From: JBCBSS01 sp039819065 | GTDB lineage: Bacteria; Bacteroidota; Bacteroidia; Cytophagales; Cyclobacteriaceae | Direction of reading: 5' to 3' | Length of the DNA stretch: 64,000 nt | Assembly (NCBI GenBank): GCA_039819065.1 | Contig: JBCBSS010000009.1 | Span: 1 to 64,000 of the forward strand | Shown here: positions 37,081 through 45,505 of the stretch, piece by piece | Numbering within the stretch: position 1 is the first letter of the stretch | Layout: each line of letters opens with the position of its first letter | Position numbers and translations under genes: made by a program | The notes under the pieces: model-generated | The model's database searches: none | Told to the model about the DNA's origin: nothing | What the model saw: the letters and a program-made list of their open reading frames with translations, nothing else

Positions 37081-40000
37081 CTGAGCAGGAAAAGCAGCAC
37101 ATATTATCTGATTTCAATATCACAGAAAGGGCGTTTCCACATGACAAGGTGATTCCTGAACTGTTCGAAGAGCACGTTCAAAACAACCCAGACCAGCTTG
37201 CTCTGGTATTTCAGGAAAAGCAGCTCACCTATGCCGAGTTAAACGAAAAAGTCAATCAACTAGCACACCACCTGAGAGAAGAATTTAAGATAGGCCCAGG
37301 CCAATTTGTTGGCGTGATGGTGGACAAGTCAGAGATGATGGTGATTGGCATATTGGGCGTGCTAAAAGCCGGAGCCGCCTACATTCCCTTAGATCCAAAA
37401 CTACCCTCTGACAGAATCGATTACATACTTGAGGATACCAAGATTGCCACGCTACTCACTCAAATAGACTATTTCTACAATCTGCCAAACTTCCAGGGCA
37501 ATCTGTTTATGCTGGATGTTCAGTTAGAATCGTTAGAAACGGCTGCAACTGACCCCGAAATAATCAATGTTCCCTGCGATCCTGCCTATGTCATTTATAC
37601 CTCTGGTTCTACCGGTAAACCCAAAGGAGTGGTGGTAGAACACATGAGTGTGGCCAATCTATGCAAATGGCAGGCAGCGCAATATGGTGTAGCGCCTGGT
37701 AAAAATATTTTACAATTCTTCTCCTATAGCTTTGACGGTGCAGTAGGAGAAACATTCATGGCCCTGCTCAACGGCGCTACCATGCGCATGTTCGACACCA
37801 ACAAACTGGAAGTAGAAGAATTGCTCAACTTCATCAATAATAACGAAGTGGCAGTTGGTGTATTCGTACCGTCCCTGCTTAAGCAATTGGATCCTGCTCA
37901 AATCAGACGATCCAAGGAACTGTGGGTAGTTTCAGTAGGTGAGGAGTGCCCGACCCAGCTGGCCGAAAAGTGGGCTAAGTCATGCCGGTTCGCCAATGCC
38001 TATGGGCCAACTGAATATACTGTCTATTCCCACCTGTGGGAGGTAGATCCAACCGAAATCGATGATACGGTGCCTATTGGAAAACCAATGTTCAATTCGA
38101 AATCGTATATTCTGGATCGCAACCTCAACCCGCTACCTGTTGGTATAGCAGGAGAAATGTACATCTCAGGTGCCGGCCTGGCCAAAGGCTACCTCAATAA
38201 CCGGGAAATGACACTAACCCGATTTGTGCCTAACCCGTTCTTCCTATCAAAGCAATTTACTGACCAAGGCGCTTTAGCATTCGAAGGCTCAAGGCATGAA
38301 ATTGACCTGTTCAAGAAAGAAAGATCAGCCACCGTTTGGGATGATCTCATCAATGAGGAAGATGTACCTGATTTAAAGGCACTATTGCCACTGGTAGAGA
38401 AGCTTGATGATGATTTAGCGCTACTCACCAAAGACTATCTGGCCGAATGCGAGAAAAATCAGCAAAAGTTCAGGAGCTTTAGAAGGTATTTTCTGGAAGC
38501 CTTTAACGACACTTACGCTTCTTGTGGCATCAATGAAGAAGTGCTCAAGGCAATCCTGGCCACGGATGACTTCGCTGGTAAAAAGGGCGTTGACTTTGGC
38601 TTTGGTAACGCTGAGGTGATGATGTCACTTAAAACGCTGGGAGCTGAAGTTTCCGGCATAGAACTTAGCCCATTTTCTGTGCTGAAAGCCCGCAACAAGG
38701 GACTTTCGGCCCACATTGGAGAAGTAGATCTGAAGAAAGGCGATTTCTTTGACCACTTTGACCTTGAGCGCGGGACGCTTGATTTCGCCATTTCAAATTT
38801 GCTACTGGACAGAGTTGAGCACCCTTATCATCTGATAGAAAACATCTTCGAGGCTTTGAAAGAGGGCGGTCGCTTTGCTATTCAAACGCTACTGCCAGTA
38901 ATTCCGGTGGACGATGGAGATGTCGATAATAAAATCACTTATACACCAGCCAGAAACCTGCTCACGGCTGGTCGTAGCCTGGAAGAGGATAAATTCAGGA
39001 TCATTCAGGTATTGTACAGCTTGGGAGCATCGGACATTACCGTAAGGCAAATTCCTTTCGTTGTTTCCAGCCGTGATGGTGTACAGGAATATACAGCCTA
39101 TAGCTTCAGCGGGGCGAAAGGAGAGGTGCCTCCCATTGAAGAAAGCGTGTACTGCATGATGTACAAAACCGGAGACCATGGGCTTTACCTTCCGGACGGT
39201 AAAATCGATTTTATCGGCCGGGTAGATGATCAAGTGAAGCTGCGAGGTTTCCGCATTGAGCTTGGTGAAATAGAAAGTAACATCCTCGCCTATGATGGCA
39301 TCAAAGATGTGAAAGTAGTGGTCAGGGATGACACCGGTCAGGATAAAATGCTGGTTGCCTATTGCGCCGCTGATGAGGAAATACCAGTGGAAGACCTCAC
39401 GAAATTCTTGAAAAAAAGACTACCTGTCTATATGGTTCCTTCCTTCTTTGTCAGGATGGACGCATTGCCACTCAATAACAGTGGCAAAGTCGATAAAAAT
39501 GCCCTGCCAAAACCGCAAGGAATAGCGGTAGATGAGGATTTCAAAGCCCCAAACAACCCAATAGAAGAGCAAATTCAACAAATCTGGGTGAAGGTGTTGA
39601 AGCAAGAAGACATCAGCGTAACGGCCAATTTCTTCTCCATTGGAGGCCATTCCCTCAAAGCTACTCAGATGCTCTATTTCATTCACAAAGAAATGGATGT
39701 CAAACTCGACCTTTCGGCCGTATTCGAGAACCCGACCATTGAAGGGTTAGCGGCGCAGGTGGCTACCAAAAGCAAAAGTGTTTATGAGCACATTACCAAG
39801 GCTGAGGAGAGACCTTATTACCCTCTGGCCCACGCTCAAAAACGTATCTGGTTGGCCATACAACTGGGTGCTGATAGCGCAGCCTTTAATATACCCGTGG
39901 CCTACAAATTCAAGGGGAAGATTGATCTCGATAAATTCAGAAAGGCTTTTGATTTAGTCATTGAAAGGCATGAAAGCCTGCGGACTACTTTTATCACCAT

Positions 40001-41180
40001 CGACAATCAGCCATACCAGCGTATTGAACAAGAAGGTCAGGCTGCCGAAAGTGTCACCATAATCAATTTAGAGGATGGCCAGGAGGTGGAAAAGACAGTG
40101 GCCGTATATTGTGGGCAAGAGGAACGAAGGGTATTCGACCTTGAGCATGGGCCGCTGATGGTGGCCAAACTCCTCCAAACGGCAGGTGATGAATACGTAT
40201 TCCTACTCAACTTTCATCACATCATCACTGATGGTTGGTCTATGGATATGTTTGTCAATGAAGTACTTGAAGCCTATGAAAAAGGTGAAGAGGCAGATCT
40301 TCCAGCCCTGAATATCCAATATAAAGACTACGCGCTGTGGGAAGAGAAACAAATTGCGTCCGGCCGGTTGGAAGAAAGTAAGCGTTACTGGATGGATAAG
40401 CTACAAGGAGATGTCCAAGAGCTTGAAATTGTGATCGACCACCCTCGTCCTTCTATTAAAACATACAATGGAGATAACTTCTCTATCAATATTGATAAGG
40501 AAACCAGTAACGGAATTATCGCCCTTTCTGAAAAGAGCAACATCAGCCTTTTTAACACACTATTCTCTTTCGTGAATGTACTGCTGTACAAATATTCCGG
40601 ACAAAATAGCATCACCTTGGGTACACCGGTAGCAGGCAGGGATCATGCTGACCTGGAGCGTCAGATTGGGGTATTCCTGAATATGCTCCCTATTGTCAAC
40701 AAATTTAATGTAGATGATACTATACAAAATGCTATTGATAAGGTGAAGCAAAGCCTGTTCGACGCATATCAACATCAGACCTACCCTTTCGACCAGATTG
40801 TAGAAGACCTGGCTATTGATGCTAATCCTTCCAGATCCCCGCTATTTGATGTGGTAGTCCAAATGATGGATAATGTGATCAATCAGGACAAAGCCATGGA
40901 TTCTGTTGAGGTAGAAAGCTATCCGTTAGGACAGAAAATGTCCAAACATGACCTCACCTTCTTCTTTAGGGAATTTGGTGAGGGTATAAACTTGAGAGTG
41001 GAATACAACACTGATCTTTTCAGGGTAGATACAATTGAGAAGCTATCTAAGAATTTTCTTCATGTAGTCAGTCAGGTATTGGAGTCTACCGATACGCTAT
41101 TACAAGACCTGCACCTGTTGACAGAGAAAGACGAAGCCAAGGAAATGGATGACTTTATGCAATCCATGTACAATGTTTAG
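36375..41180 (+). CDS. NRPS: halfC-A(with methyltransferase)-T-C
   Basis: A 1601-residue single-module synthetase. Residues 1-~225 are a half-C domain opening with AIYTGSKF. The A domain starts near 255, has A3 TSGSTGKPKG and D454 as position 235; the code reads D-G-G-V-V-V-A-V-Y, a small or hydrophobic pocket that I cannot assign. Right after A6 (GAGLAKGY..TRFVPNPF) the A domain is interrupted by a ~305-residue SAM-dependent methyltransferase (~623-928) and resumes at A7 (MYKTGDHG) and A8. The carrier serine is Ser1093. A complete C domain (~1148-1585, HHIITDGW) follows, and the tail ends DDFMQSMYNV. The upstream protein supplies a C domain at its end, so the half-C is not needed to complete the module. 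It lies 57 bases after the A-T-C gene and 37 before asnB. Confidence 0.94.
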   Translation: MAQLDRAIYTGSKFKPHEAFWRGLAEEYPSGFEFRQKRKGNLLDNSTFRVHTFMLAPELADNIHSITGRKENSTLVCMLSAFSLLLTKYAQEDKVIIDSPLHKSLKIENAVTSKVPLAVEVKSDSTFKAHLSKVQDLVKHAYTYQNYPLDLIGMPSALATNVLLSYHHTHHEISDSANYDLIADIEREGETFQIELRYKENLFQDHFIQHIEKHFSNIIASLGDLEVPVSDIDILTEQEKQHILSDFNITERAFPHDKVIPELFEEHVQNNPDQLALVFQEKQLTYAELNEKVNQLAHHLREEFKIGPGQFVGVMVDKSEMMVIGILGVLKAGAAYIPLDPKLPSDRIDYILEDTKIATLLTQIDYFYNLPNFQGNLFMLDVQLESLETAATDPEIINVPCDPAYVIYTSGSTGKPKGVVVEHMSVANLCKWQAAQYGVAPGKNILQFFSYSFDGAVGETFMALLNGATMRMFDTNKLEVEELLNFINNNEVAVGVFVPSLLKQLDPAQIRRSKELWVVSVGEECPTQLAEKWAKSCRFANAYGPTEYTVYSHLWEVDPTEIDDTVPIGKPMFNSKSYILDRNLNPLPVGIAGEMYISGAGLAKGYLNNREMTLTRFVPNPFFLSKQFTDQGALAFEGSRHEIDLFKKERSATVWDDLINEEDVPDLKALLPLVEKLDDDLALLTKDYLAECEKNQQKFRSFRRYFLEAFNDTYASCGINEEVLKAILATDDFAGKKGVDFGFGNAEVMMSLKTLGAEVSGIELSPFSVLKARNKGLSAHIGEVDLKKGDFFDHFDLERGTLDFAISNLLLDRVEHPYHLIENIFEALKEGGRFAIQTLLPVIPVDDGDVDNKITYTPARNLLTAGRSLEEDKFRIIQVLYSLGASDITVRQIPFVVSSRDGVQEYTAYSFSGAKGEVPPIEESVYCMMYKTGDHGLYLPDGKIDFIGRVDDQVKLRGFRIELGEIESNILAYDGIKDVKVVVRDDTGQDKMLVAYCAADEEIPVEDLTKFLKKRLPVYMVPSFFVRMDALPLNNSGKVDKNALPKPQGIAVDEDFKAPNNPIEEQIQQIWVKVLKQEDISVTANFFSIGGHSLKATQMLYFIHKEMDVKLDLSAVFENPTIEGLAAQVATKSKSVYEHITKAEERPYYPLAHAQKRIWLAIQLGADSAAFNIPVAYKFKGKIDLDKFRKAFDLVIERHESLRTTFITIDNQPYQRIEQEGQAAESVTIINLEDGQEVEKTVAVYCGQEERRVFDLEHGPLMVAKLLQTAGDEYVFLLNFHHIITDGWSMDMFVNEVLEAYEKGEEADLPALNIQYKDYALWEEKQIASGRLEESKRYWMDKLQGDVQELEIVIDHPRPSIKTYNGDNFSINIDKETSNGIIALSEKSNISLFNTLFSFVNVLLYKYSGQNSITLGTPVAGRDHADLERQIGVFLNMLPIVNKFNVDDTIQNAIDKVKQSLFDAYQHQTYPFDQIVEDLAIDANPSRSPLFDVVVQMMDNVINQDKAMDSVEVESYPLGQKMSKHDLTFFFREFGEGINLRVEYNTDLFRVDTIEKLSKNFLHVVSQVLESTDTLLQDLHLLTEKDEAKEMDDFMQSMYNV
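38242..39159 (+). other. SAM methyltransferase inserted between A6 and A7
   Basis: The insert carries a Rossmann SAM-binding motif I (GVDFGFGNAEV) followed by an acidic strand end (VSGIELSP), a DFAISNLLLDRVEHPYHLIENI motif IV-like stretch and EALKEGGRFAIQTLL, the usual post-motif of class I methyltransferases. It sits between NPF after A6 and MMYKTGD (A7). The common insertion site for NRPS methyltransferases is A8-A9, so the position is atypical. Whether N-, O- or C-methylation results cannot be told from sequence by eye. Confidence 0.85.
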
Positions 41181-41217
41181 TAAAAGAATTGAAGATAAAT
41201 AACTGATATACCGCACC

Positions 41218-43095
41218 ATGTGTGGAATAACCGGAGTATACAACTTAGAACATAAACAGCCTGTCCAAGAGGAACTTCTTGGCAGAATGGCTGAGGCTAT
41301 TCATCATAGAGGTCCTGATGAGACAGCAATTCATGTAGGAACCAACTTTGGAATAGGTTTCAAGAGACTAAGCATCATAGATGTGAAACATGGTCATCAA
41401 CCTTATTTCTATGATGATGGCAACCTGGTAATGGTATGCAATGGTGAGATTTACAACTACAAAGAGCTCAGGAATGAACTCATGCAAAAAGGGCATGTAT
41501 TCAAGACCAATTGTGACGTAGAGGTGATTTTGCCTTTGTACAAAGAGTATGGTACAGCTTTTATCAAATCGCTTAACGGTCAATTTGCTTTCGCAATTTT
41601 TGACAAAAAAGACCAAAAAGTAATATTAGCCCGAGACCATTTTGGAATTTGCCCTTTATTCTACACACAGACGGACGGGAGATTCATTTTTGGATCTGAA
41701 GTAAAGTCAATACTTGAGCACCCATTGGTGAAGAGAAAGGTCAACCTGACCGGATTGGACCAGGTACTGTCCTTTCCAGGTTTGGTAAGTCCGGAAACCA
41801 TGTTTGAAGGTATATGTAGCCTTAAACCAGGCCACTTTATAAAGATAGACGCTGGGGAAATATCAATTCAGGAATATTGGGATCTCGACTATCCGGAAAT
41901 TAGTCAATGTTCAGATGGGCGACCCGAAACATGGTATACTGAAAGGTTGGAAGAAGAACTGTTGAAATCGGTGAAGTACCGACTAAACGCAGATGTGCCA
42001 GTGGGCTTTTATTTGAGTGGTGGTCTTGACTCTTCTCTAATTGGAGGACTGATGAAGCATTTGGCACCAAATACTTCTTATGCTTCTTTTTCTATAGGCT
42101 TTCCAGGGCTTGATAATCAAGAGATTGATGAAAGACGCTATCAAAGAAAGATGGCTGATTATGTTAATTCAAACCATACCGAGATACCTTTTGATTGGTC
42201 AGAAATCAACACACGTCTGAAGAACGCGATATACCATTCCGAGATGCCACTGAAAGAGACCTACAACACATGCTCTTTGGCACTTTCTCGTGCGGTGAGT
42301 AACAGCGATATCAAAGTGATACTCTCGGGAGAAGGAGCGGATGAGTTTTTCGGTGGGTACATAGGGTACCGGTTTGATAAGCAAAGAATGAACGGCAATG
42401 GCGCATCTGACCTGGAAGAAATGCTAGAGAATCAAGTGAGAGAACAGCTTTGGGGAGATCCGGATTTCTTTTATGAGAAGAATCAATACCAATTCAGAGA
42501 GACCAAACAAGCCCTCTATGCTTCAGAGATTAATGATTTGTTTCATGATTTTGATAGTATACAGGCCTTAGCAATTGATCGTACCAAACTGAGAAACAGG
42601 CACAATCTGCATAAGCGTTCTTATCTCGACCTAAAGCTGCGATTGTCTGATCACCTGATCTCCGATCATTGTGACAGGGTAACCTATGCTAATTCGGTAG
42701 AAGGCAGGTATCCCTTTCTGGATGTCAACCTTGTCAATTTCATTAGAACCATACCTCCCGATCTCAAACTGAATGGGATGGTAGAAAAATATATCCTCAA
42801 AAAGGTAGCGAGGAAGTTCATTCCACAGGAAGTCTATGAAAGACAGAAGTTTGGTTTTGTTGCCCCCGGAAGCCCTGAGTTGCTTCGAAATGATATAGAA
42901 TGGATCAATGACCTGCTCAGTTACGACCAGATCAAACGACAGGGATATTTCAACCCTGATGTGATAGAGCGCTTGAAGAAACAATACAAGAAAGAAGGGT
43001 TCAAATTGAATCTGCCTTTCGATAGTGACCTGCTTATTGTAGTGATCACTTTCAACATATTCCTGGAATTGTTTGAGATGCCCAGTTTTAGTTAA
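41218..43095 (+). CDS. asnB: Asparagine synthetase (glutamine-hydrolysing)
   Basis: A 625-residue AsnB-type enzyme. The start is fixed by the catalytic Cys2 (MCGITGVYN), the amidotransferase nucleophile after Met removal. The glutaminase domain shows HHRGPDE, RLSIID and CNGEIYNYKELR. The C-terminal synthetase domain has the ATP-pyrophosphatase loop SGGLDSSLIGGL, SGEGADEFFGGY, and GRYPFLD. It transfers ammonia from glutamine to the beta-carboxyl of aspartate. Lying just upstream of glutamate mutase, it may supply Asn to the Asn-coding modules or amidate 3-methylaspartate; the second is inference. AsnB paralogues are often found in antibiotic clusters, so this is probably a dedicated copy rather than the housekeeping enzyme. 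Confidence 0.95.
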   Translation: MCGITGVYNLEHKQPVQEELLGRMAEAIHHRGPDETAIHVGTNFGIGFKRLSIIDVKHGHQPYFYDDGNLVMVCNGEIYNYKELRNELMQKGHVFKTNCDVEVILPLYKEYGTAFIKSLNGQFAFAIFDKKDQKVILARDHFGICPLFYTQTDGRFIFGSEVKSILEHPLVKRKVNLTGLDQVLSFPGLVSPETMFEGICSLKPGHFIKIDAGEISIQEYWDLDYPEISQCSDGRPETWYTERLEEELLKSVKYRLNADVPVGFYLSGGLDSSLIGGLMKHLAPNTSYASFSIGFPGLDNQEIDERRYQRKMADYVNSNHTEIPFDWSEINTRLKNAIYHSEMPLKETYNTCSLALSRAVSNSDIKVILSGEGADEFFGGYIGYRFDKQRMNGNGASDLEEMLENQVREQLWGDPDFFYEKNQYQFRETKQALYASEINDLFHDFDSIQALAIDRTKLRNRHNLHKRSYLDLKLRLSDHLISDHCDRVTYANSVEGRYPFLDVNLVNFIRTIPPDLKLNGMVEKYILKKVARKFIPQEVYERQKFGFVAPGSPELLRNDIEWINDLLSYDQIKRQGYFNPDVIERLKKQYKKEGFKLNLPFDSDLLIVVITFNIFLELFEMPSFS

Positions 43096-43168
43096 CAATC
43101 AAATAAGCTGATACCAGCGAAAATGAATGTCAAAAATGGTTGAACCCAAAACACAGCGTACCTAAGCC

Positions 43169-45109
43169 ATGTCCTACAAATACAGACTATTGATCGGTGG
43201 AATAGGCGACGACGCCCATTCTGTAGGCATCAGGCTTTTGGAACTCGGTTTTCTGGAATCTGGATACCTTGTGAAAAACCTGGGTATTCGCAACGATATC
43301 AAAGACTTCTTTGACTATGCCCATGACTTTGATATCATCATGATCTCCAATAAAAACGGTCATGCTGAACTCTACCTGCAGGATTTTCCGGTTCATTTAA
43401 GCAGCTTTCAGTTAAAGAACGATGACCCCAAGCTTTGGTATCTGGGAGGGAGTCTGTCAGTGAGCGAATCAGACTTCCAAATCAAAAAGAAATTCCTGCG
43501 GATGGGGTTTACCAATGTATACCCTAAACCGATAAGCTTTCAACAGGTGCTGAGTGAGATAGAGACCGATATCCATCGGTTTGAAATTCCCAAAAAGGAC
43601 ACCTATTCTATCGAGAAGAAACTCACTAAACCCCTCGCTTTTGACTATAACAATGTAATCGACCGGCAGTGGCATAAGGAAGAACTTCAGGAGATGCGTA
43701 AGGACATTCTACAAGAATGGCATACAGGCAAGAAGTTGCTCCGAGGTGAAAATGGAAGGGTATGGAAACAGGAGAGTTCATTGGATCAATTGCTCTGGAG
43801 TAACAAGAGACGCAAGGGACATGCTTTGCTCCAGCCTAGAACCGGCGTTGCTGATCTGACCGATCAGATATCCTTGCTGAAATACCTGGAAAAATCGGGA
43901 AGCTCCATCGCATCTGTACAATTAGATGCCGCATCGAGATCCAAGAAATATGATAAGGCGAGGCTAGGTTGTGAGATTAGCAGACAAAGAAAGAAGTCAG
44001 TCCTGAACGGCTTCCCCATTCCAATCTATGAGATAGAAGAAGTGGGTAAGGTAGTCGACTCAACCAATACGCCTTTCCAATTAAGAGGTGGCGGGCCAGA
44101 TCATCGCTTTACCTATGAGATCGCATTAGGAGCAGGCGTGTCAGGCCTTGAAGGTGGATTTATGTGCTATTTGATGCCCTATGATAAATCCACTAACCCA
44201 GTAGATTCAATTAGAAACTGGCAATATGTAGATAGGTTGTGCGCACTGCATGAAGAACAACATCAAGTGCATATCAATAGAGAATATTTTGGCGTACTGA
44301 CTGCTACATTGATAGAGCCATCATTAGCTATTATTATCAATATCGTGCAGTCTCTCATGAGTGCCCAACAAGGTGTCAAGAGTATTTCAGTCGGCTATGC
44401 AGAGCAAGGCAATAGAATTCAGGACATCGCGGCAATCCAGGTGATGGACGAGATGGTCAATTACTACCTGAAGAAATTTGATTATCAAGAATGCCGTGTG
44501 ACTACCGTATTTCACCAGTTCATGGCAGCGTTTCCGCAAGACTATGAAAAAGCCGAGGAGTTGATATTCAATTCTACCATTTCAGCCAACTTGGCCGGTG
44601 CCACAAAAATAATGGTAAAAACAGTGGTGGAAGCGTTCAAAATACCTAGCCGGTACGACAACGCAAAAGCGCTGAAGGTTTGTCAAAAAGCGTTACTGTT
44701 GGCTAAAGATCACCGGCCTAATGCTCAGCAATTAGCTTTGGAAAAGCACCTTTTGAGAGAGCAGGTGAGACAAATTATGGAAGTGATTATAGAGCTAGGG
44801 AATGGTTCTATAGCCATTGGCAGCCTTAAAGCCATTGAAGAAGGCATCATTGATATACCATGGTCACCCAATATATACAACAAAAACAGGCTGACTGCTG
44901 TACGGGATGCTGATGGTGCCGTAAGGTTTCATGACTTTGGCAGTATGCCTCTCAATGATGAAGTAAAAGAATTTCATAAAGACAAAATCCAGATCAGAAA
45001 AAACCTGGAACGAGATGCCAGCATCTTTTCGCTGTTGGAAAAGGATTTGAGCAGGATATGGAAAAACGATTACAAAGCGTGGCCACTGGATGGAAATTAT
45101 GTGACTTAG
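43169..45109 (+). CDS. Fused glutamate mutase (B12 domain + catalytic subunit)
   Basis: A 646-residue protein combining both glutamate mutase subunits. Residues 1-~135 form the cobalamin-binding sigma-type domain, with D15-A-H17-S-V-G20 matching the DxHxxG motif; the histidine would be the lower axial cobalt ligand. Residues ~165-646 resemble the epsilon catalytic subunit, with a substrate-binding TGVADLTDQISLLKYLE region and RGGGPDHRFTYEIALGAGVSGLEGG. The reaction is the adenosylcobalamin radical conversion of L-glutamate to (2S,3S)-3-methylaspartate. Separate glmA/glmB genes supply methyl-Asp in the friulimicin cluster. Here the product is expected to feed an Asx-coding module, possibly after AsnB or the racemase. 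The subunits are separate in the classical clostridial enzyme, so the fusion is notable. A 396-base gap follows. Confidence 0.93.
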   Translation: MSYKYRLLIGGIGDDAHSVGIRLLELGFLESGYLVKNLGIRNDIKDFFDYAHDFDIIMISNKNGHAELYLQDFPVHLSSFQLKNDDPKLWYLGGSLSVSESDFQIKKKFLRMGFTNVYPKPISFQQVLSEIETDIHRFEIPKKDTYSIEKKLTKPLAFDYNNVIDRQWHKEELQEMRKDILQEWHTGKKLLRGENGRVWKQESSLDQLLWSNKRRKGHALLQPRTGVADLTDQISLLKYLEKSGSSIASVQLDAASRSKKYDKARLGCEISRQRKKSVLNGFPIPIYEIEEVGKVVDSTNTPFQLRGGGPDHRFTYEIALGAGVSGLEGGFMCYLMPYDKSTNPVDSIRNWQYVDRLCALHEEQHQVHINREYFGVLTATLIEPSLAIIINIVQSLMSAQQGVKSISVGYAEQGNRIQDIAAIQVMDEMVNYYLKKFDYQECRVTTVFHQFMAAFPQDYEKAEELIFNSTISANLAGATKIMVKTVVEAFKIPSRYDNAKALKVCQKALLLAKDHRPNAQQLALEKHLLREQVRQIMEVIIELGNGSIAIGSLKAIEEGIIDIPWSPNIYNKNRLTAVRDADGAVRFHDFGSMPLNDEVKEFHKDKIQIRKNLERDASIFSLLEKDLSRIWKNDYKAWPLDGNYVT

Positions 45110-45116
45110 GCAGGTA

Positions 45117-45150
45117 CTTCAGAGCTTTGACGAAATGTCCGAAGCTGAAG
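45117..45150 (+). terminator. Candidate hairpin after glutamate mutase gene
   Basis: Seven bases after the stop, CTTCAG-AG-CTT (45117-45127) pairs with AAGCTGAAG (45142-45150), giving nine base pairs with a two-base bulge and a 14-base loop. No T-run follows, so a rho-independent terminator is doubtful. RNA processing or partial attenuation is possible. Confidence 0.3.
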
Positions 45151-45161
45151 GTTATGAATAT

Positions 45162-45180
45162 GTTAATTCAAACTATTAAC
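45162..45180. promoter_or_regulatory. Short perfect palindrome GTTAAT-N7-ATTAAC
   Basis: GTTAAT at 45162-45167 and ATTAAC at 45175-45180 are exact reverse complements separated by seven bases, next to an A/T-rich stretch. The shape fits an operator for a dimeric regulator, but six-base arms in A/T-rich DNA can arise by chance. Confidence 0.25.
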
Positions 45181-45360
45181 TTCTGAAAAAGTAAAAATTT
45201 AACAAAATTAATTATTATTTTACCGGGACATTTTAGAGATAAGGTGAATATTCAAAGCTGGATATAGCGCAAGCAAAAGCCCTCCAATTGATGCTAAGGA
45301 GTAGGTGGTTCTAGGCGCATACCTTAACGATGTTAGGTAATTAAGAACAAACTATACGGT

Positions 45361-45403
45361 CATTGAAGAATCATACCAGAGAGTGGTATGTCGTTCTTGA
45401 ATG
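45361..45403 (+). other. Long imperfect hairpin upstream of A-T-C gene
   Basis: CATACCA (45372-45378) and TGGTATG (45384-45390) pair perfectly around a five-base loop. The stem continues, after a small internal loop, with CATTGAAGAA (45361-45370) against TTCTTGAATG (45394-45403), one mismatch in ten. In total about 16 pairs form a 43-base structure some 100 bases before the next ATG. Its role is unknown; a leader structure or an inverted-repeat element is possible. Confidence 0.45.
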
Positions 45404-45505
45404 TACAAAGAAACCAACGCTATGCGTACAATCGTGTGGTAATAGGGAGAGGTGTACATTTTTCACGATGTGTGGACGAAGGCTTAAAATCAAATAGCGA
45501 ATAGC

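Larger units (their letters stand above)
45110..45505 (+). other. 396-base intergenic region with inverted repeats
   Basis: This is the only gap above 100 bases in the window. It opens with a hairpin just after the mutase stop, then a short palindrome, an A/T-rich stretch (about 45186-45220), and a longer imperfect hairpin at 45361-45403. AATGTAC (45400-45406) and GTACATT (45454-45460) form a further inverted pair. I see no ORF longer than about 13 codons, no tRNA-like fold, and no clear TTTG / TAnnTTTG Bacteroidota promoter. It could separate two transcription units. Confidence 0.6.

Noticed and set aside
42631..43098. 155-codon minus-strand open frame inside asnB
   Set aside because: It is a shadow of a well-supported asparagine synthetase; its translation shows no domain pattern. 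The same holds for the other minus-strand frames.
45110..45505. Cobalamin riboswitch
   Set aside because: No B12-box-like sequence is found in the gap, and the gap lies downstream of the mutase gene; only 73 bases precede that gene.
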